In this document: positions 15,136 to 22,045 of the stretch, one piece after another
How the letters are laid out: the number at the start of each line of letters is the position of its first letter
How positions within the stretch are numbered: position 1 is the first letter of the stretch
Origin: a virus
IMG/VR virus record: IMGVR_UViG_3300025151_000033
Location: 1-63,787 of that record
DNA length: 63,787 nt
Strand: one strand, 5' to 3'
The notes under the pieces: generated by a model
Database searches by the model: none
What the model was told of the DNA's origin: nothing
Seen by the model: the letters and a program-made list of their open reading frames with translations, nothing else
Translations under genes and position numbers: made by a program

Positions 15136-15225
15136 TTAATATCCATTGACGCTCTCTAAGGCATAGGTTAGTAAAAAACAAAATTGGCGTTTGAAACGCT
15201 GATGGCGATAATTGGTTTTATCCAT
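15136..15225 (-). CDS. Possible 29-aa basic peptide, antisense side of R13
   Basis: MDKTNYRHQRFKRQFCF...VNGY from ATG 15225, behind palindrome R13 read leftward, which has ACTTTG and ACCTT in place. ATG is 62 nt from the palindrome centre, outside the usual window. An ATGCCGT/ACGGCAT stem (15224-15230 with 15253-15259) covers the start. Otherwise 15074-15273 has no gene. Confidence 0.3.
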   Translation of the reverse strand: MDKTNYRHQRFKRQFCFLLTYALESVNGY

Positions 15226-15273
15226 GCCGTGTAGTCTTATTTCTGTCTTTTTACGGCATTGGTAAGGTAATGA

Positions 15274-15291
15274 CAAAGTATTACCATATGG
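15274..15291 (-). repeat. Palindrome copy R13 (left-facing half)
   Basis: CAAAGT, TACCATATGG (CCATATGG 15284-15291). The right ACTTTG arm is missing. Read leftward it still has ACTTTG then TTACCTT. The gene to the right does not use it at the standard distance. Confidence 0.55.
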
Positions 15292-15376
15292 TTGTAATGA
15301 AATATAAAAGAATGTGTGAAAGTTATGAAATTGTCGTCTTTCAGCAGGGTTATTTCTGTTAAATATGACAATGATG

Positions 15377-15405
15377 CGATGTATCAATTGTATCATTTGT
15401 ATCAA
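15377..15405. repeat. 9-bp tandem iterons, TTGTATCAw x3
   Basis: Three copies in 9-bp phase: ATGTATCAA, TTGTATCAT, TTGTATCAA, abutting palindrome R14. The inverse unit GATACAA recurs at 16584-16693. One face of the helix is nearly in phase, typical of a protein-binding array. Confidence 0.55.
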
Positions 15406-15423
15406 ACCATATGGTAATGCTTT
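15403..15423 (+). repeat. Palindrome copy R14 with imperfect arms
   Basis: ATCAAACCATATGGTAATGCTTT (core 15407-15414). Both arms deviate (no CAAAGT; GCTTTC), but it sits at the usual distance (about 22 bp) upstream of an ACCCTTTATATAC TATA box. Confidence 0.55.
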
Positions 15424-15431
15424 CGCTTATT

Positions 15432-15443
15432 ACCCTTTATATA
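15432..15443 (+). promoter_or_regulatory. TATA box of gene 15499
   Basis: ACCCTTTATATA: the clearest TATA in the palindrome region, at the position that ACCTT takes in the other units. This supports reading ACCTT as a BRE/TATA-like core element. Expected transcription start is near 15465. Confidence 0.6.
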
Positions 15444-15498
15444 CACTCGTTGTGTGCTATTATTGCTCACAAGAGCGCAAAAAAAGGAGAGAGAAAAA

Positions 15499-15981
15499 AT
15501 GGAAGAAGTAAATTGGAATAGCCATGTGCTTGAACTTGAAGAATTTATGGCAACTGACGCAGTTAGCGAACAATTGTCCCAAGTCCTTCAATTTCAAATT
15601 AATCTTGGAAATGAAAATGAAGAACAAAGAGAAAGAGTTTGGGACTCAATTAAGTCCTTAATTCGTGGAATGCCTGGAAGTCCTGTGCGAAGAGGAATTA
15701 AACCTTCTTTGCCAGCCGCAGTTCGTGTAGTTGTTGATTCAGTCGTTAATACCGTTGAATCGGCATCAACCGACTTTTTCAACGCAGACCCAACAATTCA
15801 GGCAGTTATCCTGAAGCACGGAAAAGCAGGTGGAGGCGCATTTGCCTCTTCAAGCGAATATGCAACATATCTCGGAAAGAAAGCAAGAACCGCTATGACC
15901 CGTCTTTACAAAGATGGTGCATGGGACGGAAGTCTTGACGGACTTTTGGGAACTGTTGAGCATTCCGATGAAGAAGAGTGA
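15499..15981 (+). CDS. Unknown protein, paralogue B of a three-member virus family
   Basis: 160 residues from ATG 15499 (MEEVNWNSHVLELEEF), with AAAGGAGAGAG 5-10 nt upstream. It aligns with the 12406 gene over two blocks (VWDSIKSLIRGMPGSPVRRG at about 50-70; KHGKAGGG...WDGSLDG at about 109-150) and partly with the 35211 gene. Balanced codon use and a strong promoter suggest high expression. An AGAGT/ACTCT hairpin (15975-15990) overlaps the stop, and a strong GC stem follows at 16024-16056. Function unknown; possibly abundant and nucleic-acid-binding. Confidence 0.75.
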   Translation: MEEVNWNSHVLELEEFMATDAVSEQLSQVLQFQINLGNENEEQRERVWDSIKSLIRGMPGSPVRRGIKPSLPAAVRVVVDSVVNTVESASTDFFNADPTIQAVILKHGKAGGGAFASSSEYATYLGKKARTAMTRLYKDGAWDGSLDGLLGTVEHSDEEE

Positions 15982-16023
15982 ATTAACTCTTAATTCATCA
16001 AGAAGGCTTGAAAACAAATGATT

Positions 16024-16056
16024 GGTGGTGGGGAGTATCTTTGACTCCCCATCACC
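16024..16056 (+). terminator. Strong stem-loop after gene 15499
   Basis: TGGTG-GTGGGGAGT pairs with ACTCCCC-ATCACCA around a 6-7 nt loop. No long T tail follows, so termination or mRNA protection are both possible. Confidence 0.45.
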
Positions 16057-16078
16057 ATGATGTTTTCATGGTAATTAG

Positions 16079-16096
16079 CAAAGTATTACCATATGA
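16079..16096. repeat. Palindrome copy R15 (last, decayed)
   Basis: CAAAGT, TACCATATGA: left half intact, core mutated at its last base, right arm absent. Marks the right end of the palindrome field. Confidence 0.5.
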
Positions 16097-16099
16097 TTG

Positions 16100-16745
16100 T
16101 GAATTGTCTAAACTGACACTTCGCATTCGGCTACGCTGACCCCCTTCATATACCCTGCCATGCCTGTATCATTGAGAAGGCTTGTTGAGTTTTCAGCCAA
16201 CAATACCTTTAACCGATGATTTACCTAAACTGATAGTCAATACTTTCTATCTTTGTATAGTAAAAATTGTATATCATTTTCAAGGTATCTATTAAGGTCA
16301 TTCAATCATTAAGATTATTGTTCAGTATAGCGTTTAGATAAATAATTACTATCAATAGTATTATAACTAAACCTACTGAAAATTAATGGTGTGGGGTCTG
16401 AATCGGTATATAAAGAAAGGAATGTCTCATGTATCTCATCACAGATACAAACAAAATGAGCAGATTCTTGGATAGTTTTTATTCATTATGTTATTATTAT
16501 CAATTGTATTAGTAGTAGCATAGTAGTAAAGGGCATATCCTCCCGAATCCGACTAAGCGGGAAAAGATATGTCTAAGGGGGTTGATACAACCGATACAAA
16601 TGATACATTCTTAGAATCGTATCATTATGTATCAAAACTTGGTCGGAATCGGAACATAATGATAATATCGGGGAAGATACAACCGTGATACAACCTGAAT
16701 TTATCATTATGTTTCACAGATTCAAAAAAGAGAGTAGTGAGATAA
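16100..16745. other. Long non-coding region with iterons, candidate origin/control region
   Basis: No convincing gene over about 645 nt. It contains an inverted TTGTTG/CAACAA pair (16182-16203), an A/T-rich block (about 16240-16380), a TATA box (GGTATATAAAG, 16404-16413) leading only to a 27-codon frame at 16429, and GATACAA repeats at 16444, 16584, 16593, 16602 (GATACAT), 16676 and 16687. It lies near the switch from minus/mixed to all-plus transcription, a usual place for a replication origin or main early promoter. Confidence 0.45.
16584..16693. repeat. GATACAA iteron cluster
   Basis: GATACAACC, GATACAAAT and GATACATTC in 9-bp phase (16584-16610), an inverted ATGTATCA (16628-16635), and a GATACAACC pair in 11-bp phase (16676-16695). 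TATCATTATGT also occurs twice (about 16620 and 16702). Inverse of the TTGTATC array at 15377-15405. Confidence 0.55.
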
Positions 16746-17468
16746 ATGACTGTTAAAGACAATAAAAGATTAAAAGAACTTCAAGTATGGTATATTTGTG
16801 CAGAAACATTAGGTTTACTTGATGGGAATAGAGTTAGGAAAAAGAAATTGCTTGACTTATATTCTAAATCAAGAGGTTGCACACTACAAACTGCAATTAA
16901 TCATTTCAATAAGAAAGGGATGAGGAAATACTTTTCACAAGCAAAAGATAGAAGTGCTAAAGGTCAATTAATTAAGGCTTTGAAAACTAAAAACGGATAC
17001 ACTATTGAAATAGATTCAAGAGTATCTAAAGACATTAAAGGTGTAATGAAAAATACCATTGTTCCTACTGTTAAAGCAAGTATGGAAACAGAAGGTCGTC
17101 AAGACTATTGGAAACAAATTAAAAACATGAGTGTTAAAACAAATAGAAAACACTACAAGAAAATATACAAAAAGGTGGACAAATACATGGACACAATTAA
17201 AGATAATAATAATGAATCACAATCAAAGATTGCTAAGAAATGTGCTGAAATTACAGACTTCTTACTAAGTAAGAATGACCAATATGGAGATTCAGCACTA
17301 ACTCCAATTAGAATCTTTAGTAAATCAGATACTAAAGAACAATTGAGAGTTAGAATAGATGATAAATTAAATCGTCTATTACAAGGTAATGAAAACATAG
17401 AAAAGGATGAAGATGTAATTAAAGACCTAATTGGTTATTTAATTCTTCTTCTTGTATCTATGGATTAA
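16746..17468 (+). CDS. Protein with C-terminal DUF1599/Nmad1-like domain
   Basis: 240 residues. N-terminal half is basic and helical, possibly DNA-binding (RKKKLLDLYSKSRGCTLQTAINHF). The C-terminal 80 residues show the pattern LLSKNDQYGDSALTP, RVRIDDKLNRLL, DLIGYLILLL, resembling the small phage domain DUF1599 (nucleotide-modification-associated domain 1). It stands alone after the iteron region. An ATTCCC/GGGAAT hairpin follows the stop. Possible role in nucleotide or DNA modification; assigned by motif only. Confidence 0.6.
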   Translation: MTVKDNKRLKELQVWYICAETLGLLDGNRVRKKKLLDLYSKSRGCTLQTAINHFNKKGMRKYFSQAKDRSAKGQLIKALKTKNGYTIEIDSRVSKDIKGVMKNTIVPTVKASMETEGRQDYWKQIKNMSVKTNRKHYKKIYKKVDKYMDTIKDNNNESQSKIAKKCAEITDFLLSKNDQYGDSALTPIRIFSKSDTKEQLRVRIDDKLNRLLQGNENIEKDEDVIKDLIGYLILLLVSMD

Positions 17469-17770
17469 TATTCCCTCCCATCGGGAATTAGCAGGTTGCA
17501 CGATTAAAAAAGAACGGATGCCCCATCAGTTAAATCTGATTAACGCTTCTCAAGCAAGTATAGCGGGCAGATTGAATCATATTAGTTCTTTATAGGAATT
17601 GTTGGGTGTGAAAGGGTTTCGGGCTGATTTCCCCATAAGCACCCTTTACCGCTTTTCCGTGTCTGTTCCTCGCAAGGCAGATAATTAAAGAAAAGTGCAG
17701 ACTTAGGTTTAGAGTAAGTTAAGGCTCTTTATCGTTAATAAGTTGTTCTCCTGTGAAATTATTAATTCAC
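17469..17770. other. Non-coding stretch before the tRNA genes
   Basis: About 300 nt without a gene. GC-richer than the flanks, with several potential stems (GGGTG at about 17605 with CACCC at about 17641; ATCAG/CTGAT near 17527-17541). Could hold an ncRNA or decayed tRNA-like sequence; I could not fold an intact third tRNA. Confidence 0.35.
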
Positions 17771-17854
17771 GCTAAGGTGGCTGAGTTTGGTTAAAAGCGC
17801 AGGGCTTAAATTCCTGTCCATAATGGTTCGTAGGTTCAAATCCTACCCTTAGCA
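17771..17854 (+). tRNA. tRNA-Leu (anticodon UAA)
   Basis: 84 nt. Acceptor stem GCTAAGG/CCTTAGC, discriminator A. The anticodon loop CTTAAAT gives anticodon TAA, reading TTA, a very frequent codon here. A long variable arm and a T-arm GTAGGTTCAAATCCTAC confirm a class II leucine tRNA. No encoded CCA and no intron. Confidence 0.9.
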
Positions 17855-17861
17855 CTTCAAT

Positions 17862-17933
17862 GGGCAATTGGTGTAATGGATAGCATTCTGACCTTCTAAG
17901 TCGGAGATAGGGGTTCGATTCCTCTATTGCCCG
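17862..17933 (+). tRNA. tRNA-Arg (anticodon UCU)
   Basis: 72 nt. Acceptor GGGCAAT/ATTGCCC, discriminator G. Anticodon stem CTGAC/GTCGG with loop CTTCTAA gives anticodon TCT, reading AGA, the dominant arginine codon of the virus. T-arm GGGGTTCGATTCCTC. No encoded CCA. Seven nt after tRNA-Leu, probably one transcript with it. Confidence 0.9.
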
Positions 17934-17957
17934 TTTATATTCATAAGAGGTTAAATA

Positions 17958-18125
17958 ATGAAAATGAGAGATGTAGTAAAAGAAACAAGAATATGGAAAG
18001 AAGATTACTTGAATACAGATGTTGTTGTTGCAGAAAAGCGAAAACAATATTGTATTAAACAAACAAATAGTGGTCGTAAAGATTCTTTTAAGATATGGCA
18101 AGAAGCAAGGAGGAAATATAAATGA
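17958..18125 (+). CDS. Small basic protein, first gene of the long plus-strand array
   Basis: 55 residues (MKMRDVVKETRIWKEDY...WQEARRKYK), helical and basic. Starts 25 nt after tRNA-Arg with AGAGG upstream. Its final codons hold the AGGAGG of the next gene and the stop overlaps that ATG. Unknown. Confidence 0.6.
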   Translation: MKMRDVVKETRIWKEDYLNTDVVVAEKRKQYCIKQTNSGRKDSFKIWQEARRKYK

Positions 18126-18688
18126 ATATATTTGTTTTAAGCGACTGTCCGAAAGTTAGTGCTGAAATGATGTGTGATAAGCACATAGTCAAGATGGCAA
18201 CTGAAAGTATGCAAATGATTTCAACTATAATGGATTTATACGGTATTAGTTCACCAATGAAACCTGTAATGTTGAATCACCCTTGCACTATTTGGGCAAG
18301 AATGAGTAGTTCTAACTTTAATTGGTTAATTGACCATACTCATGCTATATGCAAAGAATACTCTTATCGTTATGATGGTAAGGTTCATAAGGTTGAACAG
18401 TATCTCAATGATTACCGAGAATCAATTGATGAAACAAGTCAATTAATAAAATTAGACAAAGGAGTTGAATTAACTGAATTTGCACAGGCTATGCCTGATA
18501 AATACAAAGTTAAAGATGATGCAGTAAAAGCATATAGAAATTATTATCTTGGTGATAAATGGGAGTTTGCTCAATGGAAGAAGGGAGAACCTAATTGGTA
18601 TCCTAAAAATCACTTTATGATAAAGAAACAAGAAGTCATTGATGAATTTAATAAAAGATTCAATGCAAAAGTAAAAGGAGATTATTAA
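18122..18688 (+). CDS. Conserved phage-type protein with DKHxVKM motif
   Basis: 188 residues. It has the pattern of a family common in phages: an N-terminal MNIFVLSDCPKVSAEMMCDKHIVKM (D19-K20-H21), then NHPCTIWARMS, FNWL, YSYRYDGKVHK, AMPDKYK, AYRNYYLGDKWEFAQWKKGEPNW. The invariant Asp, Lys, His and aromatics suggest an enzyme. Members are often left hypothetical or linked to DNA repair; I cannot assign a reaction. AAGGAGG precedes the start. Confidence 0.65.
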   Translation: MNIFVLSDCPKVSAEMMCDKHIVKMATESMQMISTIMDLYGISSPMKPVMLNHPCTIWARMSSSNFNWLIDHTHAICKEYSYRYDGKVHKVEQYLNDYRESIDETSQLIKLDKGVELTEFAQAMPDKYKVKDDAVKAYRNYYLGDKWEFAQWKKGEPNWYPKNHFMIKKQEVIDEFNKRFNAKVKGDY

Positions 18689-18689
18689 A

Positions 18690-18959
18690 ATGGAAAATAA
18701 AATTGATTTAAGTAAAGGAAAGCCTCACTCAATAGAGGCAAGTTATAGTCATTATTTGTATTTCCCACTTGATGATTTAGATATTGATTGGAATGAAGTC
18801 AAGAATATCTGGGTTAAGTGGGGAATTGCTTATATTGAAATGAATGATGGTGAAACTCATAATATTGAAGGACACGAAACAGAAATGGATTATAAGTGGG
18901 CAATAGAAACAAAAATGTTTAATAAAGAATACGATGTAATTTGGGAGGAAATAGAATGA
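18690..18959 (+). CDS. Small acidic unknown protein
   Basis: 89 residues, acidic and aromatic, beta-rich (NIWVKWGIAYIEMNDGETHNIEG). AAAAGGAGATTATTAAA precedes the start; the stop overlaps the next ATG. Not recognised. Confidence 0.65.
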   Translation: MENKIDLSKGKPHSIEASYSHYLYFPLDDLDIDWNEVKNIWVKWGIAYIEMNDGETHNIEGHETEMDYKWAIETKMFNKEYDVIWEEIE

Positions 18960-19210
18960 AGATGTTAGAAGAGAAAATTGTAAAGAAACCGAGAAAGGAT
19001 TGGGTATGTGAAAGTTGTGGTAAAACGCTTCCAAAGGGAGAACCACTACTTCAAGAAAAGTATGTGCATGAAGGTAAAATGCTGACTTATCGTTATTGTA
19101 TGAATAAGTCATGTAATCCACCTAATGATGTGCGTTATCGCCTAATTATTGGAACTGCTACTGTTGTAGTATTGTTTACTCTTTGGGGTGTTTTGACTTA
19201 TGCAATATGA
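18956..19210 (+). CDS. Zinc-ribbon membrane protein
   Basis: 84 residues from ATG 18956 (MKMLEEKIVKKPRKDW), with GGGAGGAAATAGA upstream. CESCGKTLPKG (18-28) and CMNKSC (48-53) form a zinc ribbon; residues 60-83 (LIIGTATVVVLFTLWGVLTYA) form one C-terminal membrane helix. A tail-anchored zinc protein facing the cytoplasm. Role unknown. Confidence 0.65.
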   Translation: MKMLEEKIVKKPRKDWVCESCGKTLPKGEPLLQEKYVHEGKMLTYRYCMNKSCNPPNDVRYRLIIGTATVVVLFTLWGVLTYAI

Positions 19211-19451
19211 GATTAGTGAAAATAAGATTGTTGAATTTAGATTGATTGACGATGATGAATTGCCTCCAATTGTAATTACTGTTGGAGAAAATGATGAACC
19301 TAAAGTCATTATAAATAACAAGTTTAAGATTTGGTTGAGCCTTAATCGTAAGATTATTGGCGGAGTTGCCGAAGCATTATACGGTAAAATAGATGAAATT
19401 CTTAATGCTCATCTTAGTGAGCAAAGAATGTATGAGCGAATGGAAGATTAA
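19200..19451 (+). CDS. Small unknown protein
   Basis: 83 residues, beta-rich N-terminus (KIVEFRLIDDDELPPIVITVGEND) and a C-terminal helix. Starts inside the end of the membrane protein gene (11-nt overlap). Unknown. Confidence 0.55.
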   Translation: MQYEISENKIVEFRLIDDDELPPIVITVGENDEPKVIINNKFKIWLSLNRKIIGGVAEALYGKIDEILNAHLSEQRMYERMED

Positions 19452-19453
19452 TT

Positions 19454-19801
19454 ATGTTGAGTTGGTTTAAGGATTTATTTAAGTTCTTTTTCATTCACAT
19501 AATTATCTTTCCGAGAGCATTCAAAGAATACCGAAGAATTAATTGGGTTAGTAAACAAATTAAGGAAAAAGGAAAGGTTGAAATGTTCCTTTCCGAATGG
19601 GAATCTTTGATTGAAGAAGAAGAAAAGAAAATGGAATTAATTGCTTTCATTATATGGAGTCATTCTTTGTGTATTGATAGTGATGGAAAAGAAGATGTAA
19701 GAAAAGAAGAATCATGGAGAGTTATAGTTGATTATTTTAATCAATATAACTTGAAAACATGGTTTAAAGATGAAGAATTAGTAAGGTGGTTAGATGTTTG
19801 A
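19454..19801 (+). CDS. Small protein with N-terminal hydrophobic helix
   Basis: 115 residues. Residues 3-20 (SWFKDLFKFFFIHIIIFP) may be membrane-inserted; a charged helix (EEEEKKMELIAFIIW) and a basic-aromatic C-terminus follow. Overlaps the next gene by 8 nt. Unknown. Confidence 0.6.
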   Translation: MLSWFKDLFKFFFIHIIIFPRAFKEYRRINWVSKQIKEKGKVEMFLSEWESLIEEEEKKMELIAFIIWSHSLCIDSDGKEDVRKEESWRVIVDYFNQYNLKTWFKDEELVRWLDV

Positions 19802-20957
19802 ATATGAAGAATACTTGACAAAGAGAAAATTAGGAAATGGTCGTTGGGATAAAGTGCTAAAAAAGAATTTAGTTGAATTATCTGTGGCTGATAATTATGA
19901 AGATGCTAAATATGAATGGATTGTTACAGGAAATGTTTGGTATATTCCTACAAATGATGATGCTACTTTGGTATTACCAGAAATTCATCATACTCACCCT
20001 CATAAGTGCTTATGTGGACATAAAATTGTTTGGCACTTTGAGATTGAGAATACTGAAAACGGACTAAAAGAAATTGTAGGTTCAGAACATATTGAATCTT
20101 ACATGATTATTCGTGAATTGGAGAAGCAAGGTATCAAAGCCGAGTTTATTACCGAGAAGATGATTGAAGATTGGATTAATGAAAAGGTTAAATCTTTGAA
20201 GGCTCAATGGTGGTGGGATTTACACGGTGAACAATTTGAAAAGATGTTTGATGCAGTAAAAGAATACGACTTGAGAGTTAATGTTCGTAATAAAGGCTAT
20301 GAATATGATAGTGAAATTAGGCGAAGAGTTCCCAAAAATGTAATTAAAAAGACAGCAACGGGTTCTTTTGGAGAACCTAACTATAAAATGGCTTCAATTG
20401 TTTGGCGTTGGAATCACCCTGATAATGCAAAGGCTCAAATTAATACGAGAGGTTATCCAAATGAAAGACTTTGGAACGATATTCAGTATTTCTTTGTATT
20501 GTTAGAGTCGCATAAAGTTAAGATTCGTGAAGCCGATGCAAAAAGAGCAGAATTAATTGCCGAAATTGCTGAACAAGATAGAGTCCGAGCAGAAAAATTG
20601 GCTGAAAGACAAGCCAAAATTGAAGTTGCTCAAGAAATAACCGATGATGTTTCTTCAAATGACTTTGCATCTATGTGTGATTACTATAATATTGTTCAAT
20701 TTGATGAGACAATGGGAAGTAATGATTGGGAAAATAGTTTCCTAAGAGATATGAAGGATAGAATGAACAAAGGAAAAGACTTGACAACTAAACAATTGAA
20801 TGTTTTGAGGCGTATTTTGACGGGTGGCGAAAGAATGGCTACTCAAAAGCAAATTAGATATGCAGTATTCTTAGGATATGACGGACAAACGGATAATTTA
20901 AGTGCAAGTGAAGCAAGTAAGATTATTGACCGTCTAATTAGAGAAAGAGATGATTAA
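19794..20957 (+). CDS. Phage-type protein with Cys-Gly-His motif and C-terminal AT-KQ domain
   Basis: 387 residues. Residues about 66-105 (HTHPHKCLCGHKIVWHFEIENTENG..VGSEHI) follow a phage pattern of CxCGH-I and I.N...G..VGS. Residues 240-275 form an Ala/Glu/Lys coiled coil. The end (ATQKQIRYAVFLGYDG...SASEASKIIDRL) matches a small C-terminal domain seen in many phage proteins. Probably nucleic-acid-associated; exact function unknown. Confidence 0.6.
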   Translation: MFEYEEYLTKRKLGNGRWDKVLKKNLVELSVADNYEDAKYEWIVTGNVWYIPTNDDATLVLPEIHHTHPHKCLCGHKIVWHFEIENTENGLKEIVGSEHIESYMIIRELEKQGIKAEFITEKMIEDWINEKVKSLKAQWWWDLHGEQFEKMFDAVKEYDLRVNVRNKGYEYDSEIRRRVPKNVIKKTATGSFGEPNYKMASIVWRWNHPDNAKAQINTRGYPNERLWNDIQYFFVLLESHKVKIREADAKRAELIAEIAEQDRVRAEKLAERQAKIEVAQEITDDVSSNDFASMCDYYNIVQFDETMGSNDWENSFLRDMKDRMNKGKDLTTKQLNVLRRILTGGERMATQKQIRYAVFLGYDGQTDNLSASEASKIIDRLIRERDD

Positions 20958-21051
20958 GATGTTAGGAGATATAGTTAAAATTATTCTGATATTAATTGGC
21001 TTTTCTGTAATTGGTCCATTAGTTTTATTCTTTTCAGATTGGGAGGAATAA
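20950..21051 (+). CDS. Single-helix membrane peptide
   Basis: 33 residues (MIKMLGDIVKIILILIGFSVIGPLVLFF...DWEE; a start at 20959 is possible). Almost entirely one membrane helix with an acidic end. The last codons supply GGGAGGAA for the next gene. Could act at the membrane (holin-like or regulatory); speculative. Confidence 0.5.
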   Translation: MIKMLGDIVKIILILIGFSVIGPLVLFFSDWEE

Positions 21052-21053
21052 TA

Positions 21054-21311
21054 ATGGATGAAGAATTAGATAGAGAATTAACTGAACTTTTTGGTGCATT
21101 ATCACCAGAAGAATGTAAAGTAGTTGATAAGTTATTGAAGGCTTATCATCAAAAGAATAATGAGATTTTAGTGCTTGGTTCAAAGATAACGGATTTAGCA
21201 AATAAAATCACAGAAATTGATAGTCTTATCAGCCATTATGAAAAAACAATTAATGTTCTTACAGGACGGCTGATTGACCTTGCGGGTAGTTTATATACTG
21301 TCGGCAAATAG
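21054..21311 (+). CDS. Small coiled-coil protein
   Basis: 85 residues from ATG 21054 with GGGAGGAATAAT upstream. Acidic first half, then a heptad-like helix (ILVLGSKITDLANKITEIDSLISHYEKTINVL). Unknown. Confidence 0.65.
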   Translation: MDEELDRELTELFGALSPEECKVVDKLLKAYHQKNNEILVLGSKITDLANKITEIDSLISHYEKTINVLTGRLIDLAGSLYTVGK

Positions 21312-21316
21312 GATTT

Positions 21317-21397
21317 ATGTTGAGGCAACCTATTCAAAAATGCCCCGATGAGAAAATTGAGAGGATTGAGAAAAATGAAATTGAGAATTATGAATGA
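21317..21397 (+). CDS. Possible 26-aa peptide
   Basis: MLRQPIQKCPDEKIERIEKNEIENYE, overlapping the next gene by 23 nt in another frame. Weak GGATTT before the ATG. May only be the leader of the 21375 gene. Confidence 0.25.
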   Translation: MLRQPIQKCPDEKIERIEKNEIENYE

Positions 21398-21578
21398 AAC
21401 AGGACATACTGAACTTATTGTTAGCGCAAGTGAGGTTATTGACCAAATTAATGAACACCCTACACATTGGGTATTTATTGACGGTGCATTAACATCAAGA
21501 GAAAACATTACTGCCGTTAATTGGGATAATGTTGAAAGTGTTGATTTGAGTCCTGCCATCGTAGGCGGGAATGTTTGA
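21375..21578 (+). CDS. Small beta-rich protein
   Basis: 67 residues from ATG 21375 (MKLRIMNETGHTELIV...), chosen for the GAGGATTGAG site upstream. Looks like a small beta fold ending PAIVGGNV. It resembles a ubiquitin-like protein in size but lacks a terminal Gly-Gly. Followed by a short gap with a candidate promoter. Confidence 0.6.
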   Translation: MKLRIMNETGHTELIVSASEVIDQINEHPTHWVFIDGALTSRENITAVNWDNVESVDLSPAIVGGNV

Positions 21579-21612
21579 ATATAGCCTTAATAAAACCCAT
21601 AGGGGGATAGTA

Positions 21613-21623
21613 GGTATTTATAC
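21613..21623 (+). promoter_or_regulatory. Candidate internal promoter (TATTTATACTT)
   Basis: A TATA-like element in the 75-nt gap between 21578 and 21654, one of few gaps in the array. Expected start about 21648, which would give an almost leaderless mRNA for the 21654 gene. GGGGG runs flank it. Confidence 0.35.
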
Positions 21624-21653
21624 TTATTATCCTCCTATAACGGGGGTTTTAAT

Positions 21654-22043
21654 ATGAAGGCAGATTTAAACAACTTCTTGAACCCTGAAGCGTTTAAGAC
21701 GATAATGACTACGCAACTTGATTGGTTTTTAGGCGAGTTTAAAGTAATTAATGGTTTAGCAATAGTTAAGCCTGACTTTTATGATAATAACTTTGTTTTA
21801 GCCACATCAAAAAAAGCGGTTATTGTTTGTAAAGGCGTTTCACAGTTTAAGATAAACGGAACGGAATATAATTCTGTTCAACAGGCAATAGATACTTTAG
21901 GTTCTTCTTGCCTCCAATCATTTGAAGATTGGGAATGGACTCAAGAAAAAGAATGGGTCATTATGAAAAGTGATAATGGAGAATGGGTGAAAACCTGTTG
22001 TGTATTATCAGATTTTCCGTTTAGAAAACAAGTGAAGTGTTAA
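21654..22043 (+). CDS. Unknown protein upstream of ribonucleotide reductase
   Basis: 129 residues (MKADLNNFLNPEAFKTIMTTQ...), mixed alpha/beta, with EDWEWTQEKEWVIMKSDNGEWVKTCC near the end. Separated by 2 nt from the reductase start. Unknown; possibly a co-regulated partner. Confidence 0.6.
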   Translation: MKADLNNFLNPEAFKTIMTTQLDWFLGEFKVINGLAIVKPDFYDNNFVLATSKKAVIVCKGVSQFKINGTEYNSVQQAIDTLGSSCLQSFEDWEWTQEKEWVIMKSDNGEWVKTCCVLSDFPFRKQVKC

Positions 22044-22045
22044 AA

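Noticed and set aside
9004-16096. CRISPR array or MITE-like transposon copies
   Set aside because: Spacing is hundreds of bases with genes between, no target-site duplications were seen, and the strict promoter geometry argues for regulatory sites.
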